DNA of 64,000 nucleotides, taken from Hormiphora californensis. Lineage: Eukaryota > Ctenophora > Tentaculata > Cydippida > Pleurobrachiidae. The translations under genes were made by a program, and so were the position numbers. Every line of letters begins with the position of its first letter. Within the stretch, counting starts at the first letter, position 1. Location: NCBI GenBank assembly GCA_020137815.1, contig CM035358.1:643356-707355 (forward strand), read 5' to 3'. The notes under the pieces were generated by a model. The model was given only the letters and a program-made list of their open reading frames with translations, made no database searches and was not told where the DNA came from. This document shows, piece by piece, positions 10,301 to 22,558 of this stretch.

Positions 10301-12740
10301 CTACTTGTTTAATGTTGTCTTCTATCTAGAGATGCCTGATGCGTTCTGGACGATTTAGATGCATTCATTTGAAGATAGTATGGGTATAATTTCTATTTCC
10401 CCTTCCCACTTTAACACCCAATTTCCAGGTGGACGGAGGGCAGTGTGGGGAGACGAGCCTAGGGAAGAGTTATACAAGGAGGTTATTGAGGAACAGAGTA
10501 AGAGAAACAAGGAGCTGGCAGAGGAAAACGAAAACCTTAGAAAATGGTGAGATATTTAGAGAGGGTTGTTTTTGGTTTGATAAATCTTTCTTTCGGGGCT
10601 GAATAGAATTCCCCTGGTTTCATAGTTCCCAGGTGATCGAACCCTTTTTAATGTGACACCACTCTCCCCTCTGTAGTCTAGCCACGTTGGAAGGAGAGAT
10701 GATAGCACTATTATCCTCTGGTGACGACAGTTTCTTAGAAGAGGCCGATCCTTGATCCTAAGATTGAGTGCAGTATTAACCTTCCCTACTCATGTTATTG
10801 AGGACACAGTGAAATCAACCTTTGACGACAAACTTGGTAGGTTGTGAAATGCTTTCAAAAGATGCCATATTTATCGATGTTTTTACTCTGTAATAACCCG
10901 ACATCCCAACACATCTAGAGTTGATGAAGGAGAAGTATAGGAGGACTGGATGGTAACAGGGGTGTATCAGAGGAGTTAGATTCTCTAAGGAAGATGGTGG
11001 AGAGTCAGCAGTTAACAATCACTGAACAGTTGGTTACACTAGAGGATTGTACATGTAGAGATAACAAACAAAACTACTCTGATTTACATGTTAGTGGAGG
11101 ATGGGGTTGTATCAAAGTGGGTTACACACCATGATAATCACCATTGATGATATCAAAATGAGGTTTTAACCCCGCTCTATCTCGTTCAGGACGCAGAACT
11201 GGAGTCACGTTTCCAGGAGTTATTGGAAGAGAAGAATAAAATTGAGATTGAGAGAGAAGTGATGAGGACCGAGAAAGAGGAATTGAAAAAACTTGAGGGC
11301 AAAATCATGGAAGATGTGAGTACTAGAACAATATCTATAATGGAAAGCTTTATTCTTCTTTTTTTACCCCAGTATTTGTGTGACTCGATGTAAATGACTA
11401 AGAATGCCCCCCGTTTCAGCATAAACGATTTAGAGAGGAGAGGACCCAACTATTCGAGAGTAATATGCTCGCTACACCCAGTATTAATGCTATCAAACGA
11501 GAGAACACCCAGCGAACAGAGTTTTCAACACCTGCATCAGCCGTCCGTGAGTTTGAGATGCCCTGGGGATTTAAATTAAAAGGGTTTACCCGGTATATCT
11601 AGGTCAAATACCGTTAATTTCACATATCGGGGAAGATTATCCTCCCAGTAAATCAGGGTTCCACGTCCGGTAAATCGGGTCCGTCTGTAAATGAAACTAC
11701 TCCTTCATAAACACAACCAATGTGCCAGATGCACACATTTCCAGTATGGACGGGCTAGTTGCGGGGGCCGTGTCAATTGATGAGGTAATAAATCACCTGG
11801 ATACCATACAGAGTCTGCTAAATGTGGAGGGGTCACCTCCACCAGGCGGTATAATACCTCCCAGTAGTACTTTGGGGAGCAGTAGAGCCTGGCATATATT
11901 TCAAATTGCACCAAAATAACATATTTTGGCTAAACACCACCAAAGAGCCCACTTTTTCAACTCACCCATCTTTCCATGTCCGGCAGTTTCCCACGAATAC
12001 AATAACCTCTATCTCTCACTAACTCCTTCCTTCTCCCCTCCCCAGAGAGATCCCAGCCACAATACGGACACCTGGTATTCTCTCCTGAGGTAGAGGATGA
12101 CAATGTCCATGATGTAGCCACCCCAGAACCAACACGAAATGAGCGGGTTGCCACCACAGACTGAGTTCCATAGAGAACTGAGTAGGCTGGACCTGAGCAA
12201 TATCCACGGGAAAATACTGAATGAGTAAGTTAATTATAGTTTAATTGACACCCATAATGAGGTAAAACAATACATCACACTCACATTACTAGGGTTAGTC
12301 GGTACTTGGATGGTATTCGTTCCTTCTTCAATGCTCCTCCTCCACCCCAACCCGCTCTCCCCTCATCTGACATCATCCCACATCACCGCTCTGTGGAACA
12401 CTTGTCACGTGACCGATCTGCTTCTATGACGTCACGGGACCACATAGTGACGTCATCACGTGAATTGTCACGTCACCAGGAGATATGGAGAGCCCGGTCC
12501 CTGTCATACCTGGGCTCCATGGCGGATATGGGAACCCCTCTGAGGTCTGGGAGTCTGGTGAGGTTTACTGCCTCTACAGAGAGTCTCAGTGTTATGGAGG
12601 TGGAGGGTGACGAGAGGGAGAGAATGGAGAGAATGGAGATGGAGGATGGGGGTTGTAGAGACATGGGCGGAGAGGGTGGTGACACTAGGAGTAGGAACAG
12701 CTCAGGAATCTGTCCACTTCGTGAAGAGGAACCAATCTAA
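4314..12740 (+). CDS. SSX2IP: SSX2IP / afadin- and alpha-actinin-binding protein (ADIP) homologue
   Basis: Fourteen exons: 4314-4414, 6514-6571, 7317-7427, 10111-10282, 10429-10546, 10677-10720, 10774-10836, 10971-11089, 11190-11315, 11420-11546, 11729-11881, 12046-12074, 12127-12224 and 12299-12740. All have consistent phases and give 586 aa; the vertebrate protein is about 614. SSX2IP is a coiled-coil protein of centriolar satellites and cell junctions that binds afadin and alpha-actinin. Matches include HEIRKKERETMQLKERLSKK and ENENLRK..LATLEGEMIALLS in the coiled-coil core, and KRFREERTQLFESNML in the conserved ERxxFEEERxxW-like segment. The tail is Ser/Arg-rich and acidic, without known domains. 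Introns 10721-10773 and 12075-12126 are only 53 and 52 nt. The exon-8 acceptor at 10970 is preferred over one at 10918 because it keeps the frame open. Intron 1 holds a minisatellite and intron 3 a nested antisense gene. The weakest points are exons 6-8 and 11-12. Confidence 0.82.
4787..6257. repeat. 23-bp minisatellite, about 64 copies, in SSX2IP intron 1
   Basis: The unit is TGTGTGCTAAAAGAGACTCT plus GG(G/C), highly uniform over about 1.47 kb. Differences are almost confined to a G/C variant at one position (GGGTGTG versus GGCTGTG), rare AAAGG for AAAAG, and one copy with an extra GT near 4926. No spacer-repeat alternation is present, so it is not a CRISPR-like array. Confidence 0.95.
7221..7250. 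repeat. perfect 30-bp palindrome
   Basis: TGTTACTTCCCCATC is followed directly by its exact reverse complement, with no loop. It lies in SSX2IP intron 2, about 65 bp before exon 3. It could be a protein-binding site or the end of a small foldback repeat. Confidence 0.8.
7930..9326 (-). CDS. type I membrane protein with APKK repeats and SH3-ligand tail, nested in SSX2IP intron 3
   Basis: Three exons (9326-9278, 9148-8383, 8287-7930) with GT-AG junctions and matched phases give 390 aa. Residues 1-17 (MTKLTFPIGVILLLMIG) form a signal peptide. The ectodomain is charged, with a coiled-coil-prone stretch, then six or so APKK(S/L/P) repeats around residues 125-150. A single membrane span follows near residues 250-270 (VILIVGGVALFLALTFMIY). 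The cytoplasmic tail carries two proline motifs, PPKPPRR and PVKPPRR, typical SH3 ligands, and a DYVTIDFD tyrosine site. The family is not recognised. The gene sits wholly within intron 3 of SSX2IP on the opposite strand. The ATG is 6 nt after an AAATTCCAG acceptor-like site. A surface adaptor signalling through SH3 proteins is an inference from the motifs. Confidence 0.78.
9327..10110. other. remainder of SSX2IP intron 3, no recognised gene
   Basis: Open frames around 9485-10022 show no domain or plausible splice structure. The segment before exon 4 carries a local duplication: a CTCTCTC..CCCCAGGGTAAGAAG acceptor plus exon start occurs at about 10060-10080 and again at 10092-10119. Only the second leads into the conserved coding exon. 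Confidence 0.5.
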
Positions 12741-13751
12741 TTTCCTAGTTGGAAAAAGCAAAATAACAGGTCCTTGGCAACAACACGAGTTTGCATCCGA
12801 GCCTGAGTTAGCTTGGTGTTATTAGTGGATTTAGCATGTTTTTATCACCACCACGACTACCAAATTGAGTCTCCCAATTAAAGTGGAATTGGTGAGGTGG
12901 TTTAGTGATAACGTGTGCATGTTGTTTTAAAACTTTATTACTACCTAGTCTTATACAATCATTGCTGTGAACCAATCACAGTCAGGTCTTCATTTAATGT
13001 ACCCCAGGAAGCTAGCAAGAAGTGAACACGGAAACCGTTCTATAGTAGGTTCGAGCTACCTGCTTCTTCAGCTGCATTCTTCACTTGGATTTCTATCAAA
13101 ACTTTTTAGATCAAATCGCTATGTTCTATTGCTAAAAAGCTAAATTGTTCGCTGCTACCTATTGCTTCAGGGTTAATAAATTACTATTAGCTAACCCACC
13201 TCGTTTCAGGAATTTGAATTCGCCGGGAGGGAAGAGCGATTGTAGCAGCGAGAAAGATCTTTTTAACGTCAAACAAAGCCTACTAAACCACTACATGAAC
13301 ACGCCAGTTTGAGTTAGCTAACGCGTGATAGCTAACGCGTGAGAGCTAACGCGTGATATTCTATTATTGAAAAGACAGTTCATGTGAATGACATGATAAA
13401 CTTTGCATTTTCAATATTCAAGGTGATATTGAAATGATGAATGTGAGTCTTCTTACAGTAGCGGGCTTGATATTGAGATCAGTAACAATAAAATATTTGA
13501 CGAGCAAGTAAGCAACGTGCGAGTGATGTTTTGGGGGACTGAAAAGTGTGTCGAATGTTTTTGTATCATATTTTGCATTCAATTATTTGAGTAAACTCGG
13601 TTTATAATTTTGCAGCAACTTGGATGGATTTTGTCACGATGAGGTGTAGCGATCTTTCTGTTGGTTATTTCTTGGTTAAGGAATTGGGACATGATATGTT
13701 CCAAATTTCACCTCATTCACACCTCCAAATGGCCTCCAAAATACCTGATTC
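12741..13751. other. intergenic stretch; three direct repeats
   Basis: No coding exon was recognised. At about 13317-13358 the 12-mer GCTAACGCGTGA occurs three times with a 14-bp period. Confidence 0.55.
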
Positions 13752-14258
13752 TTACCTAGAACCCCGACCACACTCACCTGTCTCACTGCTGCCCCATATG
13801 TACAAGTAGACCTCTGCTATCTCATGCTGGTCCCCCGGTGCTGTATCTGTGTCATTGATAGCCACATAATCGACAGTGATCTGGGTGTCACATGACACCC
13901 TGTATGACGTCATCGTGACGTCACTGCTGAGATCTGAGCTGGTTATAACACCACACACCTCCCCCTCCTCCCTTCCATCCATACCCACAACCACCACTGT
14001 GTTGACGATACTGACTGGGTCAGCCGTCCAGATCTCCACCATTGCAATGGCTCCCTCCTGGTAATCAGGGTAAAGAAGAAGCATGTTGGTGGTGGTGCCT
14101 GGCTTGTAGTACGTGACATCGTTCCTGTCCGTGGAGTAGGAAGGTGGGTGGTCAACATTTATCCCATAGGCGTAAACCACTTTTATAGGGACAGAGATGA
14201 GAGAGGTGGGTCCGGGCTGGATCAGAGTGGCCAAAATGGTTGCAAAGAGAAGGAACAT
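13752..14258 (-). CDS. secreted protein with an F-type-lectin/discoidin-like domain
   Basis: The single visible exon encodes up to 168 aa beginning with a hydrophobic signal peptide (MFLLFATILATLIQ). The second half resembles the C-terminal half of fucolectin/F5-8 type domains: a VCGVITSS segment, a SYRVSCDTQ strand and a closing EIAEVYLYIWG strand. Such domains bind fucosylated glycans or phospholipids outside the cell. A good donor (CAG|GTGAGT) ends codon 160 at 13778, so the protein may continue in an exon I could not locate. Otherwise the frame ends at TAA 13752. It faces the CAP gene on the same strand, another secreted protein. The domain call rests on pattern resemblance only. No acceptor lies right before this ATG, unlike most genes in the window. 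Confidence 0.5.
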   Translation of the reverse strand: MFLLFATILATLIQPGPTSLISVPIKVVYAYGINVDHPPSYSTDRNDVTYYKPGTTTNMLLLYPDYQEGAIAMVEIWTADPVSIVNTVVVVGMDGREEGEVCGVITSSDLSSDVTMTSYRVSCDTQITVDYVAINDTDTAPGDQHEIAEVYLYIWGSSETGECGRGSR

Positions 14259-14674
14259 AGTGCAAATTAGTCGAGAAATGAAAGGACCCTTCCTTTTATT
14301 TTAATTATTCGGTCCAACTAACGACTAGATGATGGATAATTAATTTCTTCTACCTCTCCCTTGCAGAAGAGGTGGCAAAGATTATAATTACCCCTCCTCA
14401 TTCTGCTCTTGAGTCTTGACCTTCTATGCTCATTAATGCTCATTAATATAATATAATGCATGCAGCTGTGTTTTAATTACTGGTCGCCCAGCAAGTTGGC
14501 TCACATGAGACTATAGAGACTCTCTAGCATAGATCGGGAGTCATAATTTGTTGAGTAACCCCTTACAAGCCATAACTCATAGCGTGATAATGATTCATTT
14601 ATTAAGGGTAGACGAAGGAAGAGTAATATTCAGTTCTCAAGCTAAAATTATATGGGTCAAGTCTTCCTCCCGTC

Positions 14675-14876
14675 TTACTGGGGTCGCTGGACGTTCTCCC
14701 TGTATCGTCCCCTATAGTTTCCAGGTGGAGAGTAGTTACAACACACATAGGTGCTTCGTCCCTTGGTCGCCTCCGCACATCCCAACCCGGTACTGGACTT
14801 CCACACCATTTGGGTGAAATGACCAGTTCCTGATGGGAGAGAGATGGGTTGTGATGAGGCCGAGGGGTAAGTCTAG

Positions 14877-14940
<64 letters not shown>

Positions 14941-14975
14941 GGCTGGCTGTCTGTCTGTCTGCCTGCCTGTCTATA

Positions 14976-15050
<75 letters not shown>

Positions 15051-15051
15051 A

Positions 15052-15098
<47 letters not shown>

Positions 15099-15099
15099 A

Positions 15100-15168
<69 letters not shown>

Positions 15169-15951
15169 TACTCATTGAGAAGCCACCACTGTTGTAGTTG
15201 TAGTATCTCTCCTCCTTGTACCAGCTGTCAGCTGCCCGCTCAGAGGCTGACTGAGTTCCCCAGTTTCCACCCTGCATGTACAGGTTCTCTCCTGGTGAGG
15301 GGAATAGGAGGCCAGATTCAGATTAGGAGTTTTTGATTCAATGGGTATCAGAGACTATAACCCCCGCTTGACAGCACTAACTTGTTGAGTAACAAGCACT
15401 AACCGTATCCAGATCCACTGCTGTGTTTCAGCTGTCCAATTCGGGCAAGATAGCTGCACCATTTCTGGGCATGGGCTGCAGCACCTGAGTCCCATCTCAT
15501 GGCAGGGGCACCGTGACGCCGCCTGGTGAGAGAGAGAGAGAGGGGGAGGCAGAGAGAGAGAGAGAGAGAGAGAGAGCAATTGGAGTTGGACTTGGAGAAC
15601 TTGTGTTGAGAGAGTTCAATCACAATCTACATTTCCCTATCTACCAAATAGACTAAATCTTTTATTTATATAATTTATTGACCCCGTTTGTTTAATTTAT
15701 TATTGACATTGTAAGTGTGTGTACCACTATTTATATTCAAGGCCAATATCGGCCGACCCCCCCCTTTAAAAAAAAATCTGGCGGCGCCGACCAGATCTGA
15801 GCGCACTGTAGCTGTCAAACTGTCCAAATGGGGTCGGCGCCGCCAGACAGCTACTTCCTAACCTGTAGGCATTGTGTTTCTCCAGGGAAACACTCCTAAC
15901 ATCAGCCTGGGATAGGGCAAGTACCACTGAGATAACCAGAAGAGAAATCAT
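14675..15951 (-). CDS. secreted CAP/SCP-domain protein (GAPR-1/PR-1 type)
   Basis: Four exons (15951-15863, 15522-15404, 15291-15172, 14829-14675) with matched phases give 160 aa, a minimal CAP domain behind a signal peptide (MISLLVISVVLALSQA). CAP signatures in order: EKHNAYR (helix 1), HGAPAMRWDSGAAAHAQKW (helix 2), GSGYGENLYMQ, TGHFTQMVWKSSTGLGC (CAP1 motif with His and the Glu-equivalent pocket) and VCCNYSPPGNYRGRYRENV (CAP2). CAP proteins are extracellular; roles range from sterol binding to defence and cannot be fixed from sequence. The ATG follows directly after a CTCTAAAG acceptor-like site. Intron 3 is mostly a (TCTG)n tract that begins within a few bases of the donor; intron 1 contains a 71-bp hairpin repeat. 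Confidence 0.9.
14876..15168. repeat. (TCTG)n tetranucleotide tract
   Basis: About 73 units with scattered GGCTG, GCCTG, TATATG and TATG interruptions fill intron 3 of the CAP gene. The tract stops only a few bases from the exon-3 donor. Long Cys-Leu-Ser-Val frames through it are translation artefacts. Confidence 0.95.
15777..15847. repeat. 71-bp hairpin repeat with GGCGGCGCC termini
   Basis: A perfect 16-bp inverted repeat (TCTGGCGGCGCCGACC and its complement) encloses about 39 bp in intron 1 of the CAP gene. A related copy with a similar interior (GTGCGCTCAGATGGGGTCGG) lies at about 56152-56215, and a fragment (AGGGTCGGCGGCGCCAG) at about 16264-16281. This looks like a small dispersed MITE. 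Confidence 0.7.
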
Positions 15952-17683
15952 CTTTAGAGAATTAATACCCCTTTAGTCCTTGTCATCCTTTTGTAGCCTC
16001 CCTTTTTCACACGTCACCAGATGTGGAGAGGGTCAGGGGGGGTCTAGTTAGCACGTTCTGGAGTTGAGAAAAGCAGCGGCACCGTGGCAAAAAACAGCAG
16101 CCAATCGAATGAAGCTGATGGTGCTGGCTTATTGAATTCGAACAATTGTTTCAAATCCGTCTGGTGCAATTCGATTTTAAGCTCTTGAAGACAGGGTTCA
16201 ACTTTCAAGTCAATATCAATGAAATATATCAATGAAATATCAATGAAAGCACGTTCAGATAGTAGGGTCGGCGGCGCCAGGTAGAAATTCTATTAGAATG
16301 AAGCCAACTGAATAGAATGAATGAAGATGAGTAAACTGTTGATTTATTTGGCCCAAATCCTACTCACACCCCACAACTGGTGCGTTTGAAAACACCAATT
16401 TGATTATTAGAATATCGAAGACTTTTGAATTCTATTTTTCAAATGCAATGAAGTGAAAAACTCCTGCTTTTGAATTTAACTTCATTTCATTGAAATGAAG
16501 TTAAATTCAAAAGCTGAACACAGCTGGTGGTTCCTTTTGAAATTTTCAAAAGGAACCGCCAGCTGTGTTCTTCTCTCAGACATCTCAGAGAGCGGGACAG
16601 TATAGCACAGTTCCTTTCCTTACAAAACTGTGTAAACAAATACAAGTCAAAGCAAGGACCGTCCTTGCTTTGACTTGTATTTGTTTACACAGTTTTGTAA
16701 GGAAAGGAACTGTGCTATACTGTCCTTAGGACCATCCCCGCCATCCGATCAGGAACGTCCCATCTTTGTGACTTGTGTCCTAACAGTACACTGTACACAT
16801 ACACCATACCAGTACGTAGTATACTGTAGAACAGCTGCGATGGAGCGCTCCTGAGAGAACAAGTAAAATAAGTCAAGGATTTAGTTGAAAGAGCACCCTG
16901 ACCGGGTACGCAATGTGTGGTATTATATAAAACATGTGTGTCGAAACAACTTGAGCAGATCTCATCCCTTTCCTTCCTGTAGTATCATTACAATATATCT
17001 AGGAAAACTTTTTAGGACCATTCTTCATCCGCGTGAAACTATGGTAACTATGGTAACTAATACTACCGCTTCCTGGCCCTCTTCCAGCTCGTATCGAGAA
17101 AAATATGTACTCATCATTTTACACATAAAAACGTACACACTAGAACAAGCCACTAAAATATCGACCACCAGAGAAAGGAAGTGCTCTACCCATTTTGTAT
17201 TTTGTGTAATATTTACATAAATCAGCTAATATTTCCAAAAAATCGCATAACAGGGGCGCCCTGTAGATTTTGCAATAAAAACACGTATTCCGCCATATAA
17301 TAATGCAGGAGAGAACTTGATAAAATACCCGCTATTTAAAACAGCAATTATTCTTTGTGGAACTGGAGTATAAACAACAGGATTGTGCGATTGTACAAGA
17401 CGTGTAGCGACGATAACGGGAAACACTGATTCTGAAGATTTTTAAAAAACTTCGCGATTTACTATTTTCGAGAATTTAGTAATTTCCCTTAATTAACATT
17501 CAAGTGATGTGTAAAAACAAGTTGAGACTTTGGAAGATGACTAAATTCTCGATATATCCACTGATTGTGTTGTTATAATAACTTAATGAGAAAACAAACA
17601 AACAAACAAACACACACGCACACAGTTTCTCTTTCTCTCAGTCCCTCGGTGACAAGTAAAAATGTCCAATATGTCCTCCCTTT
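15952..17683. other. intergenic stretch between CAP gene and CDC14 3' end
   Basis: Apart from the hairpin cluster at 16466-16725 and the GGCGGCGCC fragment near 16270 I recognise no gene. Frames such as 16885-17220 show no domain or splice support. Confidence 0.5.
16466..16725. repeat. three consecutive hairpins, one with 65-nt perfect arms
   Basis: Hairpin 1 at 16466-16514 (arms about 23 nt, palindromic core TTTCATTGAAA). Hairpin 2 at 16516-16570 (arms about 27 nt, one mismatch, GGTGG versus CCGCC). Hairpin 3 at 16595-16725 (65-nt arms with no mismatch and a single-base loop). They are contiguous apart from 1 and 24 bp. They could be nested foldback insertions. A transcript would form long dsRNA. 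Confidence 0.9.
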
Positions 17684-20542
17684 CTATAGTTCGTTGAATA
17701 TGCGCTGGGAGGTTGGCAGGGAGCGACGTTCCTTAGAGTGGAAACTACGTGATCTAGCATGGGCGTACCTGTAGTAGTGAGAGGGGTTAGAAGTAGGAGA
17801 TAAATCACACAATAAAAATGGGAACTCATTTGACGGATTGAAGATTATCCAATGCAACTATGTAGTTAATTAGTTAGTTCAATTAATTACCGAGATCGGT
17901 CGGGGTCTGTTTCCACACTGCTGCTCCTCATTGCGGGTGGACCCCGGGACCCTCGGTACGCACCCGTACTATACTGCATGTACATTCCTCGCACACTCGC
18001 GCTGGAGGAGAGAAGGGGGTTGAACGTATGGGTGGCGGGAGGTGTTCAAATTGACGATATAATTGTAAGATCGTGCCAGTGAAGATGAGCTCATTAAGGA
18101 GTTCATTAGACCGAATTATGTCCTATATCGAGAGAATGGTACCTTGGGTGTCGTTGTGCCCTAAACTGGGTGTAGTTAGGTGCTGAGTTCGATCTCCGCA
18201 CAGGTGGTTGTTGTTGTGGTTGTCGTGTGTTACTATTGGTGGGTGCTGGGGTGGTGATTTCCCGGCCTCCTTTTGTGTATCGGCGGGCCGGGGCAAAGAA
18301 CCGGTTGAGGTGCCGTGTTGGTGACCTACTTGGACTGAGGGTGAGGGTGAGTGAGGGTGAATGTAGTGAAAAGTGGTTGCACAGTTTGAGACGTAAAAAA
18401 GGTGATTTTAGTAGTGAATGAATGGAACGTGTGTGGGTACAGGTTACATGGGTTACTTACTCAGATAGGAGGTTTGTTGCGTTTCGATACTCCTTCGCCA
18501 CCCTAAATGAGAAAAATATATTTGAACCCAGTATAACATAAACCATGTCTAGGTTATTATATATTTGCCATCAAAAACAGAACACCAAGATATTAAAACA
18601 CACAGCTAAAGGTAGAAGAGAAAGGAGAGAGAGTTGTGAGTACGCTTAACAGAAATTGTTTTGAGTCCAGAAAAAAAACAGCAAATCAGGCATGCAAAGG
18701 AGAGAGGGCAAGAGAACCACAGTTGTGCTCCAAATTACTACACGAATAGAAAGCTATGCAGCAGAGATAAAGAAGAAGACAGCGAGAGAGAGAGAGAGAT
18801 GCGATAGGGGGGACGTACCTAAAAAAAGGGATCGGGTGGTTTTAGGGAGCCTAAAGGACGCAATCTGTAAGGATGCATCCGCCTAGAGACACGATTGGGC
18901 GGCGGTGGGAGTGATGAGGGACCCGGAGGAGGCGCAGGCGCTCTGAGGAGAGATAGAAAGATAGAAACTGAGAGATAGTAAGATAGAAACTGAGAGATAG
19001 AAGTTGAGAGATAGAAAGAGAGACAGAATCCCTACCAATCTAGTGATGGAAGTGAAGCAAGAAGCAACAAGAAAGACACACTTCACAGAGCCAGATATAG
19101 CAGATTTTCATAAAAATGGCTCATTCACATTTCATGCCATGCAGGACAGTAAGGAGCAGAGAGTTTGGGGAAAATGTACCAGTACAGAATGAAAGAATGA
19201 GACGATTTTCAAATAAAAAGACGAACTGAAGAGTGGATTGAGAAGATCTTTAGTTGAAAGAGAGGGAGAGAGAAGGAGAAAGAGAAAACGAGACACCTGC
19301 ACTATGCAGTAAGCCCGAAAACACCCAAACCAACACAAGAAGATAACAGCACCATACCTGTGGTCTGCAACCAGGGGCCGGCCTCTAAACCCAGATGTTG
19401 CTGTGGTGGTGGTGGTTGTATAGTTGTGGTTGGGTCGGAGGGAGGACATCGTTCCTACTGCCAGGGAGTTCCTAAAGAAGGGGTCCGTGCTGTCAACTGG
19501 TTAGTATCATGACAAGATAGAGATGTTCTTCATGACAAGATAGCAAGCAATATAATGTGAAAGAGTGGTATGTTTAGTACCTGATCCCATCTGATAGGAC
19601 TGATGATCTTGTGTTGAGGGCTGGTGAATCGTCGTTACTATATCTGTGGTGGGGAGAGGGGCATTGGGAGTGGATAGGAAAGGAGAGTGGACAACTAGAT
19701 TTATCCTTATAAGGAGATTCAAGGATGTTATAATCATGATAATAATGTTGACATTTGCCAATACCTTGTTGCGGTGGTATTGGTGGTGGTAGTAGCGGAT
19801 CTAGATTGTCGTGCTGCTTTCCTCTGTCTCAACCCATCTCCCTGAGTCATTATCGAGTTCTCGTCACCCTCCTTTTCATCAAGTCTCATACCACTTACTT
19901 TATCAGATAGACCGTTAACTATCGTTGTCGCTGTGGGAAGTTGTTATCAGTCATGTTATTATTGTTATTGAGTAGGAAGTGCAACTGCCAAGTCATCTGT
20001 GACCGTTGTTGATAAGCAACTTTTGATTAATTTTGGAAAATTGGATCTACTCCGACAGAGATAGGGCCTTGTTATCTCTCTCAAGAAACTGGTGATCTTT
20101 ATTCGGCAAAGGAAGTAGAACTACCAGGTTAAGAAACATGATTTGAAAAACCTCCAAGTCCAACCAGCAAACCTTCAAAGGCAGTAAACATTTTGCCGTA
20201 GCCCTTGTCAGCTCCCAATTTCTCAGAAATTGAAGACCCCGCGCGCGTAGTGTAATACAGAATCATGGTGTTGCGCGCGGACCTCTGAAATACAGGAAAA
20301 TGTCCCCGCGCCCGCCGACCATCGCGTGTTGTGGTGTGCGATCACACTCACTGTGACTCCTTCGCTTAGCAGTCTCTCCCTCCCTCTCTCTGACTCAGAG
20401 AAATCCATTGATCGGCTCTTGATATGCACACGTTCTGCATTGAACCGCGTACAGCAAGCAATTTTTTAAATTCCACTAATTCTTTACGTGTTATGCACTT
20501 CTCTCTTACCACAATCTTTCTGTTTCAATCTCTACCTTCTAC

Positions 20543-20593
<51 letters not shown>

Positions 20594-21062
20594 ATACTGA
20601 AGTAAGTATCTCCCCTCAGAACCTCAATAAGTGTATTTTACACTGAATGGCTACTCCAGTAGTATGACACACACGTTGACTAGTTTTGATTGGACTTTTC
20701 ATAAGTAAAATGCTGAGCTAAGTACTGTCGACACATGGGGTGTCTAACTAACGAACACTACCGGCTTCTGAATGCCGGGATTGGATATGCGAAGTAACAC
20801 ATATGTAAATACACACAGATCTGTATAACTTACACGTAGCAATGCATGATTTGTAGACGTCTCCCTGAGCCCACATTTGACCTTGTTTCTGCTCCAAATA
20901 GTACTGCTGCTGTCCAATAACTGAACCTGGTCTTGCAACCCTGGCAGAGAGAGAGAGAGTGATGGTTAGGTGTTGTTAGGGAGAGAAAGTTGATAGTTGT
21001 TACACCTTCGCAGCTGACAGCTTGTTTTACCGACAACTTTATTTAATTTTGAGAGAGAGTGA

Positions 21063-21127
<65 letters not shown>

Positions 21128-22487
21128 AGAGAGAGCTAGAGGAAAAAAAAAAGAGCGCGCTCTCTAAAAGAGAGCCGAGACTCATCAGCTCTCTTCTCAC
21201 CCTCATGAGATAAGATGACAGGCTCATGTGACAAGGTGAAGAACAACAGAAGTTGACGTTGTTACTCAAACAGTGCTAATGAGGGGTATTATTAATGAGG
21301 GGTATTGCCCCCACAGTGAGATGAGACCCCCCTCATGATTTATGGGTAGGAGATTGCTTTAGTAGAGGGGGGGGGGGTAGCAGATTGTCTAAAAGTTTGA
21401 AGAAGAGACAATAGCGGTCTATAGAGGTGTCCAGCCAGGTATCTGAGACTGAGAAATGATGAGACTCAGAAAGAGAGATGGGGCTGGGACAGAGAAAGAA
21501 TAGATAGATATTGAATATAGATCAATGATAGTCGAGTGAGAGACACAAAGAAAGGGATCCAAATAGAATAAAGAAAGTGAGAGAGGGAGACAAGTATATG
21601 TCAGTAACAAGGGAGGGAGGAGGGGGGGAGAGAGCGGAGAGGGGACCAACACACCTGGATTGTGATTATACCAATCTAAGCTGCTGCTGCCCCTTCTTTA
21701 TATCTCTTTTCTTTACCACCCCTTTTTATTTCTCTCTATTTTTCTATCCCCTCTGTGTCTCGATTTCTCTGTCCACCTTTTTATTTCTCTCTTTCTGTCT
21801 CTGTCATTCTGTTCTTCTCTCTTTTACGATTTAAATTGTTCTTCAGAAGACGTACAAAGACATTGAAAAGTTCGATTACTTTTTCACAGAATGTACGTCT
21901 CAAGATTGACACGTTCTCTTTTTCTAAGAATTGCTTGATTCGCAGTAACACAGAATACTCGATAGTGGGTGGATTTTAGTAGGAGTAGTATAACAGTTCA
22001 TTAGCTAGGGCGCTAGTCCAGCTCTACAAATTAGAGTCCAGGATAACATATGGTGTGCTGTGTACAACAACAGAGGTTGTATGTAATAACCCCCCCCTCT
22101 CTCTCCCTCTCACTCACTCTCTTCCTCAATATCTTTCTATCTCTTTCTCTATCTCCCTCATTATCTCCTCCCTATCTCTCCTCATCCTCTCTGGCTTAGT
22201 TTGATCCAAATACAAAGGGTACTTATAACTTATTCCTTTCTCTCTAGCTCCGACCTTTCGATTCATTTCATTCATTACTCCTTATTTTACCTCTCTCAGG
22301 CCTTACTTTGTCTACATTTCAGGGCAATTATTGTACATGGAGGGAGAGAGTCGAGAGCTAGGGAAAGAGAGATGGAAGGGAAAGCGAGGGAGATAGAGAG
22401 AAAGTGGTTTGAGTTCTGGTACTAAGTGTCCAGCCATCTACCGGCCAATACAACATACACGTGATGGTCTAGTGTCCAATGGACGCA

Positions 22488-22558
<71 letters not shown>

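Noticed and set aside
10953-10959. A 7-nt GTAACAG at two apparent frame breaks (also at 214-220, minus strand), suggesting ultra-small introns
   Set aside because: For SSX2IP a normal acceptor at 10970 keeps the frame without it. For the propeller gene a one-base surplus or ordinary splice also works. The 7-mer occurs elsewhere in frame (for example near 60042).
14833-15336. 167-aa Cys-Leu-Ser-Val repeat protein
   Set aside because: Translation of a (TCTG)n tract inside a CAP-gene intron, antisense to real exons.
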